Part shown: one piece after another, positions 52,395 to 64,000 of the stretch | Layout: every line of letters begins with the position of its first letter | How positions within the stretch are numbered: the stretch's first letter is position 1 | Assembly (NCBI GenBank): GCA_036320915.1 | Contig: JAXBDG010000004.1 | Span: 2,852,001-2,916,000, forward strand | Direction of reading: 5' to 3' | DNA: 64,000 nucleotides | Source of the DNA: Linnemannia elongata | Lineage: Eukaryota; Mortierellomycota; Mortierellomycetes; Mortierellales; Mortierellaceae | Position numbers and translations under genes: made by a program | The notes under the pieces: generated by a model | What the model saw: only the letters and a program-made list of their open reading frames with translations | What the model was told of the DNA's origin: nothing | The model's database searches: none

Positions 52395-52396
<2 letters not shown>

Positions 52397-52429
<33 letters not shown>
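52397..52429. repeat. 33-nt poly(T)
   Basis: This uninterrupted T run lies at the left of the gene-poor interval, about 280 nt from the poly(A) tract at 52083. Confidence 0.9.
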
Positions 52430-52434
<5 letters not shown>

Positions 52435-54266
52435 GACTCCCCCTTTGACAGGAAACAGGATAATCAGCATCATACAATGTCGATGGATGCCATCAAAGTT
52501 GTGTATCCATGGGTTTGTGGGGGACTACAATACTGTGGCATAGCTATAGCATGTATATTCAGCTTCAATCTAGGAAGAAATGCGAAGCGACACTTCAGGG
52601 AGTGAGAGACGAAGGGAAAGAGTACAAGGGTACAAGACTGCAAAGGGCACATACATACACGACAACAACATGCTCAACAGAAGCGACATCAAGAATAGAC
52701 TCTTTTCTGGCTTGAAGACAAAATGTCATAGCATTTTTCGCTTTTCGCAGTTCTACATAGCCCCTTCCCTCAAAACCATATCCAGACAACCCATAGGAGA
52801 AAAGACTGTAGGACACCCACAGGCCACATAGCAGACAGACAAACAAACAAGCAAACAAACATGCGTCACTACCGTCACGGAAACGACACCCGACCCCCGG
52901 AGTAATAAACAATAAACATACCTAACGAGTCAGGCTGAGGGTGTCTATGGACTTTCTTGTTTCTAAATGAGGCTGAGTAAACCAGCAGACTAGAAAGCAA
53001 ACAAGGAGCGAGAACAACAACAAAAAAAATGAGGTGGCGTGTTAAGAGATTGGACGATGATGCGACACGAACTGACAAAAAAAGGCAAACGGATCATGGT
53101 GTCGTCGCATAACCACCTCCTCACCTTCTTGTTGCTCTCATTTTCTTTTCTTGTCAACGTCAAAGTTGAAGACGACACAAAAGGACATGTCAACACAAAC
53201 GCACACCTGTTATACGCGTCCATCATTGTGAAGATGCATGGAATCCAGAGAGAACGTCTTTATTTCACTTTTCGTGCAACAAACAACAACAAACAACAAC
53301 GCCTAACAACAACCAACAAAAACCAAGAAAGACAGTGGGGCATCCTTCTTCTTCTTTTGCTGTTTTCTTTCCCAACATGCACATCCATGATCCATACATA
53401 CCTTCACGGACACATCCCCTGAATGTCATTCTTGGCAGTGTAAAAAAAAAAATAAAAAAAAAAAATGAAAAGATTATTATCATGCCTAATAGGCTATGGG
53501 CTTTTTTTTGCCATGGCAGGGCAAGGTACTCTCAAAAAAAAAAAAAAAAAAAAAAAAAAATCGACCCTGACTGAGCCTGTCGTAGGAGAAAATAGAAACA
53601 GAGAGAAAGAAAAATAATTTGGGCTGCGTTCCTTGGCAGTGCTCGGCATTACTTTTTTCTCATATAGCTTTTCTATTTTTCTTTGTTCTTCGCCTCTTCC
53701 CTACTTACATACATCATTTTACATTAGAATATGGAAACTGCTTGTTTACACGGTCGATGCAGGAGGGGAGGTACGTGGAGGATAGAACATAATGAGGCTC
53801 TGCCTCTCTTTTTTTCTCATTTTGTTTAACCGCAAAGAGTGAAGGGGGGCGAAGTGGCGAAAAGAGAGCCAGGTGGCAAAAAATTGTTAATGAAACGAAG
53901 AGGCGGGGCGGGGCGAGGTGTGGTGAGGCTGGGTTTGCTCTGATTCCATATGGGTAACGGGTTCCCTATTTACGCGGGGGTCGTAGAACCCATTGATAGC
54001 TCGTAGGTTTTGAACAGGGATATCGCGTGTGTTTGTATAACAAAGATAAGAACGATTGCAGAAAAAAGGGTCGGTGCTGTTGCCAAGGTACTACTTTTTT
54101 TTATGAGCCATGTCACTTTGCACATGTGTAAAATTGTACCTGTCTGTACCTGGCTGTGAATTATATATCAGGCTGTTGGCCATTGCTTTGTTTGAAATCT
54201 TGATTTTTCTTTTGCATGCCAAGACAAAGGGATTGCTGTAGCCGGGATAGTTAGTCCCTGCAGGAA

Positions 54267-54270
<4 letters not shown>

Positions 54271-54333
<63 letters not shown>
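54271..54333. repeat. GA dinucleotide microsatellite
   Basis: About 63 nt of GA units with one AAA interruption near 54301, inside the gene-poor interval. Confidence 0.9.
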
Positions 54334-54337
<4 letters not shown>

Positions 54338-56903
54338 AAGAAGGAGAATGACGGAGAAAGAGCAGAAGAATGCGTGTTGACAACCACGTCAACAAGTCGC
54401 GACAGCCACAAGAACAAATAAGGGACACTTCACTGACACGCCTTGAATAAGAACGCGACAGTGTAATGTAGGAGGACGTGTAGATAGAAATGACGGAGAC
54501 GTAGCCAGAAGTCACTACGATCAAAGGGGAATAGCGAACGAGGGAACAAGAATGACTCGTGTATAATGTAATAGAGAGATCGTAGGAACCTAATTAGAAA
54601 GTGTGTAAAGGGTTTTGACCAAAAGAAACAAAAAAGAGGAATGACCTATCTTTCTCATCAAAGACAGAACCCTTTTTCTACATAATTACAGAAGCAACAT
54701 GCAAAACAGACAAAAACAAACGAATGAGAGGAATGAAAGAGCAGTAAACGAATGATATTTGGTTTTCACTCCATCACTCCATATCTGATTCTACTAGTAG
54801 GTAATCTCTTATGGCCCTTTCTAATGATCTGTCACCCATGTCTCTCTCTCTCTCTCTCTCTCTCTCCCTCGAGAAACATTCTCCGCTCTTTCTCTTCTCT
54901 GCTTACTATCGTTTGCTTAGCACCCTCTTCTTTCTTCCGCTCTTCCAAATGTACCTTGTTCCCTTTTGGATCTTCTTTTCTTTCTTTGCTTACCCTTCTG
55001 TCCATTCTTTCTTTCTTTCTCTTTACAAGCCATCCCTGACAAGGCAAGACAACGTCCAATGCCCCCCATGGATCTAATGAAGCCCTTTTCGCCGATTATT
55101 ACATACATTGAAGTGCACCAAAAGGCCATGCGGCCATATTTGCGGGCATTGAATACGAAAGAAAAAAAATTTGTCCGCCCTCTTCTTCCGAGAATTATGA
55201 TCCAAGCCCGTGTAAAGAAAAGATTATATGTCACTGGAGGGATTGCGGACAACATACACTGAAATCGGCTCATGCACGCAATCTTCTCTCCCTCTCGTTC
55301 ATTGTTTCTTGTACCACAATAGAACACAAACAAAAAACGAAATAAACACACACAGGCAGGTAAGACGACATGACACCAATCACTTCGTCCCCACTCCACT
55401 TGACTCCCCCGTCCGCCGAGCCCTTTTTTTTTTTTTTTTTTTTTTATTGCAGCAGCGGGACATCCCATAAGAATAATAATGACACACACATACATACACA
55501 GATTTTATCCACCGCTCTCTCCATAAAAAAAAAAAAAATCCAATTGGCGCACAAGATCAATGTCCCCCTTGTTATGACAGGGGGGGAACAACATACAAGA
55601 ACAACAAACAAAACGATGGTCCGTTCACATCGTCTTCTTCCTTTGCTTATTCGTTCTTTTTACTCTGACTTTGAAAAAAAAATGACGCTTTAACACAGGG
55701 ACAAAATAGAGAAAGGAACCCTCTTTTTCCGTTTTGGCCGCGGGGAGCAGTGCTGTGTGTGTGTTCTATGGTCGTCGTCTGGCTAGGAACCTTCTTGGAC
55801 TAATACAGATATACAGATCGACAAAGGAACAACAAAAGAAGACTCGTCCAATGGACACAAAGAGCTATTCCTAACACTCCGCGGAAAACGACAACTCGTT
55901 TTGCTAGACCCCTCTTTACCCAAGATGCTCTCCATGTTCTTTTTTTCTCCATTGGTACAACTACGTCTCCGATCTCCTGGGTTTCATGGATCTGGATCAG
56001 TCTTTTCGCATACTTCTATCCCATCTCCAAAAGAACATACCCCCTTCCCTCTTTACTCCCTCGTTTCCTCGCTCCTGAACACTATTAGGAATTGATACAT
56101 GATTGGCCCAATGATCCATAGGCAATTAGTCTGTTCATTACAGAAAATGGCCTGTATACTTGACCTAGCCCGTATCTCGTCTCCTTTAACAACCTCCTTC
56201 ATTTCCTGACCCTATGTTCGTACTCTGGGTACGTCTCTCCCCCTTTTTGTTGCAAAATACCGGTGTTCAGTAACCTCTGTCTTTGAGTGCTTTTCAACCA
56301 AGGTCCTCGGACCTCGGGTTTTGTTGTCCTTTATACTCAGCCAAATTTTCTAGAAATCATCCTATTCGCTCCATAGCTTTTATTCCGCGTTGATTGTTTG
56401 GACCTCTGCGACATGCAACAGCACACAGTATTGGCAACCATAAGCACAAAAAAGTCCTGTCGATGTCTTGGAGTCAAAAAATTCTCTACCTCGTCTCTCA
56501 CCCCCTGCGTTGAACCTTTTGTTGCGTAAGGGTCCACACGCCCTCTCTCCTTCTCTCTCTCTATTGTTTTTTCTTAGATGAAACGCATTCTAGAACACAC
56601 TGGCCGTCCTTGACGCGTTCATCTATCAAAGCCTAAAATGTAAGACCACGCTCTGTCTCTTTTGCTTTTGCGGGAGAGGTGTTTCGTCTACAGAAAGGTG
56701 TCATCCTAAACCTATTCACGCGATCCTATTAATTCACAGGATCAGGTCGCAGGCCATCGCACAAATGACGTGTCCCTGGTATCCGAGGGTGCAGGTCATA
56801 CATAGAGACCGACCGGCTGGCTGGGTTCTCACTTTGGTAGGTTATAGATAAAACCCACCATTCACATTCATCCTGGTTATGAAACAAGAGGGAAAGGTGG
56901 CAC

Positions 56904-56909
56904 TATAAA
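56904..56909 (+). promoter_or_regulatory. TATA box upstream of the MscL gene
   Basis: TATAAA stands about 200 nt before the ATG at 57110. Between them is a pyrimidine-rich leader (CTCTTTGTTTCC, TCTCTCTTTCGC), as expected for a fungal promoter with a long leader. Confidence 0.45.
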
Positions 56910-57109
56910 GACCTCCACAGCCCAATCTCACTCTTTGTTTCCTGTAATCTCTCTCCATCCTGTCTACTTCCCTCCTAGTTCTTCAACCTCCTAATCCTTT
57001 ACCGCTTCGATCCCGGTTATCTCTCTTTCGCTACTATTTGCAACTAAAAATCCCTTCTATACAACCAACACTTAATCTTGATTGATCGCAATTTGACCCT
57101 CCATCCACA

Positions 57110-58733
57110 ATGCCAGTTCAGCAGACCGTGAGCAACGGCGTGCATAGTAAGTCTAACGCTCCTACTCCTTCAGCTCAATTCATCCTTTTTATCCCCCCCC
57201 CGCGCGCTCACTAGACAAGTGCTAACTCAAACGTTCAACAACGTTTGTAATAGGCGCTGCCAACCTTGGACAAGGGATGTACAAGAGAGGTAGAGGTTTC
57301 CTGCAAGACTTTAAGGATTTTATCAACAAGGGCAATGCCTTCGATCTGGCGGTCGCTTTCATTCTGTCTGCTGCCATCGCTGCCGTCATCAAGTCTCTGT
57401 AAGTGTTTACTGCTTCATAGCCACGAGGGCGATTTTCACTCGAGGAAAAAAAAAAAGTTGTTAATGTGAACTGGAATACCTTTGTTTGTTGTCATTGACA
57501 AAGGTATGAAGTTCCATTCTAACAAACTTCCGCTCCCTACATTCTTTAACTCTTCTATCTGTCTGTCTTGTACGCATATATAACGCTATTCGTGAACAGG
57601 GTCGAGGACATTATTACGCCGTTGTTTGGTCTTGCAAACAACCGAAACTTGGACGAGATGTTTGTTGTCCTGCGGTGTGGACAGACATGCAAGTACCCCA
57701 CCCGCGCCCAAGCACAAGCGGACGGAGCCGGTACGTATCCCTATTATGTCTTTTTCGCCTCCCTTTTTTTTTCTCTATCGTTTGCAACAAAGGGTTATCC
57801 GCATTGTCTCGTCTAACAACTAGTTGTCTTTGGATGCTCATGCTTGGACTGATATAGTTACGTGGAACTGGGGTCGGTTTATTAACACAATCATCTACCT
57901 GGTATTGGTGGGTTTGTTTCTCTTCATCATCGTCAAACGTTAGTTACTTGGAGATCTCAAACGACAGTTGTGCATGTTTAATGAAAAGCAAAAAGTCAGC
58001 AAATTCTGTAAAATTAATTAAACGATCCTCCTCGCACATGAACACTTGGTAAATAGTTTACTACGGTGCAAGGCGCAAGGTGCAGATCAAGGACAAGCCA
58101 TGTCCTTACTGCTGCAAAGATGTTTACGGCTCAGCAGCCCGTTGCCCGTTTTGCACCTGCTGGCTCGAGAACGATATCCGCCGTAAAGTCGAGGCCGACT
58201 ATACTGACTCCAAGGCTTCTACCATTCCCAGTGGCGAGAGGAGTTTGTCGACGACTACCCTGGGCACCTCAAATGGGATACTGAAAGAGAAGGGGTCGAT
58301 GGAAGTCATGAACAACAACAATAACAACAACAACAACAACAACAACAACAACCATCACTACAGCCACAACAACAATGATACTACGAAGATGATGACGGGT
58401 GCAGATGTTGTTACAGGAACTACTGGCAGTGGAGGAGCCGTGTACAACCATATGAGCAACAATGCGAACAGCGGGATTAATATGCAGAGTATGAACAATG
58501 GGTACATGAGTAACCAGAACAACCTGTACACGAACCCATTGCCCGGTCAGATGCAACACGGTTATGATGGTATGGGGGTCCCGACGCACCAGCAGGGAGT
58601 TGTAGGATATGATGGTATGGGAGTTGATCAGGTTGGTCACGGTGGTGTTGGTGAAGGAGAGGGTGACCTTGAGGGTGGACATGGTCATGGTCATTCGTCT
58701 TCGTCAAAACCTGCCGCTTCTAGTCTTTTGTGA
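57110..58733 (+). CDS. MscL-type large-conductance mechanosensitive channel with zinc-ribbon tail
   Basis: Five exons (57110-57146, 57254-57398, 57600-57730, 57858-57938, 58057-58733) join in frame and encode 356 residues. Residues about 27-85 carry the MscL signature: FLQDFKDFINKGNAFDLAVA, the first membrane helix ILSAAIAAVIKSL, then VEDIITPLFGL. The second helix is TIIYLVLVGLFLFIIVK. A zinc ribbon follows at once (CPYC, CPFC), a tail also present in many bacterial MscL proteins as I recall. The remaining about 170 residues are a fungal-style disordered extension with about 14 consecutive Asn, then Gly/His-rich sequence. MscL opens under membrane tension to release solutes in hypo-osmotic shock. 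Fungal copies probably derive from bacteria. Four introns show long residence in a eukaryotic genome. Confidence 0.9.
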
Positions 58734-59430
58734 ATACATCTGTCACTGTTGTGTTCGATCTGAATGCTGTATGGAAGTAACGAGATGATTGGCGTGGAAT
58801 TAATGTGCGCCACCACATGAAATGTGACGCGCGTACTTCCCCTGGCTGGGCGGAAGACCCGGAGAGGATGTGGGAGAGAGAGAGAGAGAGTGAGGAAGCA
58901 AAGGACGAGGGAGCACAAAGAGGAGAAAAGAAAAGGAGACAGGGTGTGAATCATGGATCATAGACACCATGAGTATCCATAACACCATCGAAGTTCTATA
59001 ACTGTAACGATGCGTGCAGCTAACAAAAAAAAGTCTCTGCTTCCCCGTATATGCTCGTATCAACCCGGGTGTCTTGTCCCATGGGTGTGTCTGTCTGTGT
59101 GAAAAAAGAGAAAGAGAAGAGTCCGTGCCATGAAAATGGGAGTCACTCCACTCACACTCCACTCACTCCTCTCTCCACCTCTTTTTTTTTTATTCTCCTT
59201 CGCTCTTCTCTTTCTTCTTCACAAACCCTTTCTTCTATCTCCCCATTTTCCCCTGTTCTTCCATTCACCGTCAGCCATCGACCATCCATCGGCACACACT
59301 TCCCTCGTCTCCTCTCCTTCTCCTTCTTCCTTCTTTCCTTTCACTCACCTTCATTCATCCTTGCCTCTTAACCAAAAAAAAGAAGAGACTTCACACTTCC
59401 CAAATCCTGACCTGACCTCGCTCGCTCCGA
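58734..59430. other. Intergenic region between MscL and YME1 genes
   Basis: This tandem gap has a GA run near 58870-58890 and a CT-rich leader at 59150-59370 running up to the next ATG at 59431. No gene was seen. Confidence 0.6.
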
Positions 59431-62678
<3,248 letters not shown>

Positions 62679-63024
62679 TTTAAGGGACCCTTTTTTTTTG
62701 TTTTTTGTTTTATTTTTTTGTTCACTTTTCCACACATGTAGATTATCGTGTTTTTGCCATTAGCCTGCACTGCCTGTAGTTCAAGGTTGCTGGTAGACAT
62801 GAGATGCAGCCAATCTTTGTTATCATTCGTACTAGATGACCAATATTATGAGTAACCTTTTCCTTTTGACTTTTGTTCCAAGATGCCTGCAGTTGTCTTT
62901 GAGTCTTGAGAAGGCGGGAGTTGTCGAACGTTTTATTTTAGGGTGCATGAATGTTAAAAATACAAGTGAGGAGAAATCAAAAAGGATGAAGACGCGTGTA
63001 TATCCTTGTCATTTTCTTTAGCGA
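62679..63024. other. Convergent 3' region
   Basis: This gap contains the 3' ends of the YME1 and SYS1 genes. It is T-rich just after the YME1 stop, with no other structure seen. Confidence 0.6.
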
Positions 63025-63939
63025 TTATTCCGAGTCTGCAGTAGGAACGGACTCATAGCGATCAGAAGTCCGTTGACGACCATGGCCCTGGTTGCCAAGG
63101 ATATTTGAACGAATGGCGGGTGAGAAGCCACTGTTGCTTCCTCTGAACCCGCTTGTATCCTCACTTGAGCGTGCCTTTGTGGGCATGGTCCTGGAAGATC
63201 CCGACAAGGACATATGATTTGACAGGTCGCCGTTGTTGCTGTGATCGAGTGTTTCCATTAAGAGCCCAGCCGATTCTTCATAGTTGCCGTATCCGTCGTG
63301 CATTCCTGATAATGACGCTCCTTGAGATGCCAATGCTCCTGAGCCGCTGCTTCCTCCACTACCTCCTCCTGAGTTGTTATTGATGTTGGTGTTATTGTTG
63401 TTCCCTGAAGAGGTGTTGTTGTTGTTATTGTTGGATTGACTTCCTCCGGAGCCGCCGAGAATGATGGGTTCCATTTCCTGCTGCATACAGACGTATTCTC
63501 CTCCGAAGATCATGATGCCACAGGTGGTGCCGTTGAGTGCCCACCAGAGGAAGGTTGAGGGGACATGGTCCGAGTACATTGTGACCATCAAAACGTGGTA
63601 AAGCAACAATGTGATCGAGTAGTCGAGTACCAGGCGAGCACGCGAAACAATCCTTAGCAATAAGTATACCCTAATTAATTTCAATTTGAAGAAGAAAAAA
63701 ATAACTGTTAGATAAGGGTGCTACAGAGAATATCATCCATGAATGAGTGCAATTGTGTAAAAGAGCCTGACAACTCACCCGACGAGAGAGTTGAGGAGCC
63801 ATGCTAGGCCGAGGAGCATGCCCTCGGCTGTATCGGCGCGGATCTCGCGGTAGTTGAGAATGGCGTCGAGGGTGATATCTATCCCTGAGAAGCGGAAGAG
63901 GGTATAGACGATGGTCGAGATGGAGATGTACCATATCGC
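63025..63939 (-). CDS. SYS1 homologue, Golgi membrane protein (5' end outside window)
   Basis: Two exons (63779-63939 and 63025-63670) join in frame; at least one upstream exon with the start codon lies beyond 64000. The conserved core is hydrophobic with several membrane spans: IWYISISTIVYTLFRFSGID, LLGLAWLLNSLVG, and LDYSITLLLYHVLMVTMYSD, followed by PSTFLWWALN and GEYVCMQQEMEPI. These match the second half of SYS1, which recruits the Arl3/ARFRP1 GTPase to the trans-Golgi. The C-terminal about 140 residues (runs of Asn, Gly and Ser) are a disordered extension much longer than in yeast SYS1. The acceptor before 63670 gives continuous frame with the donor after 63779. Confidence 0.88.
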
Positions 63940-64000
63940 CTGCAAACATGCGATTTGCGACTAATATTGGGCGGTGGAGGTTGAAGGGTCAATATATATA

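Larger units (their letters stand above)
51807..57109. other. 5.3-kb region with no gene I can support
   Basis: The only features are simple-sequence tracts: poly(A) at 52083-52118, poly(T) at 52397-52429, poly(A) at 53534-53560, a GA run at 54271-54333, a CT run near 54842-54867 and poly(T) at 55424-55445. A TATA box lies at 56904-56909 at the right end. Open frames are short and biased to Phe/Leu/Ser or Lys. The left part includes the promoter of the Q-rich gene and the right part that of the MscL gene. A non-coding transcript is possible but nothing in the sequence demonstrates one. Confidence 0.55.

Noticed and set aside
54966..55262. Open frame with a signal-peptide-like start followed by a cationic region, a possible small secreted protein
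   Set aside because: The frame begins at TTG, not ATG. The hydrophobic part comes from a T/C-rich tract that encodes Phe/Leu/Ser by default, and no promoter or splice support was found.

Overview
The window looks like nuclear DNA of a filamentous fungus, most likely an early-diverging Mucoromycota lineage such as Mortierellomycotina. This is an inference, based on four things: compact genes with many short GT-AG introns (about 60-200 nt); an intact NACHT-WD40 receptor-like gene; a leucine-rich-repeat (LRR)-like gene with an N-terminal domain of the kind I associate with Mortierella; and abundant homopolymer, GA/CT and trinucleotide tracts between genes. I found no rRNA, tRNA, CRISPR array or intact transposon.

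Layout. At 1-488 is the 5' end of a minus-strand gene running off the left edge. At 2.4-4.0 kb is a disordered PPxY protein. At 4.2-5.9 kb (minus) is a zeta-class GST / maleylacetoacetate isomerase, divergent from a metacaspase at 6.3-8.4 kb. At 8.7-11.0 kb is a Brr6/Brl1 nuclear-envelope protein, convergent with a STE20/GCK kinase (11.4-15.7 kb, minus). At 17.9-20.1 kb is a RING E3 with an acidic-serine tail, and at 20.8-25.9 kb a DUSP-type ubiquitin hydrolase. The 25.9-28.1 kb gap holds coding-like remnants.

At 28.1-33.9 kb (minus) is a 1,861-residue NACHT / pentapeptide / WD40 protein whose start codon lies two small exons upstream of its long exon. It is followed by a small membrane protein (36.3-36.9 kb, minus), a PA2G4/Ebp1 homologue (37.5-39.4 kb, plus), the LRR-like protein (39.7-42.7 kb, minus) and a DCAF8-like WD40 protein (43.3-46.1 kb, minus). 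The last is divergent from a mitochondrial M3 oligopeptidase (46.5-49.3 kb, plus). A Q-rich protein lies at 50.2-51.8 kb (minus), then 5.3 kb with no gene I can support. The right end holds an MscL-type channel with a zinc-ribbon tail (57.1-58.7 kb), a YME1-type i-AAA protease (59.4-62.7 kb), and the 3' part of SYS1 (63.0 kb to the edge, minus).

Together the genes are mostly housekeeping, with a notable share in protein turnover and quality control (metacaspase, RING E3, ubiquitin hydrolase, DCAF, oligopeptidase, i-AAA protease). The accessory-looking parts are the NACHT-WD40 gene, the LRR-like gene, the remnant at 26.3-26.9 kb and the MscL channel. All exon models were assembled by hand from splice consensus and checked for continuous reading frame; no alignments or transcripts were available.
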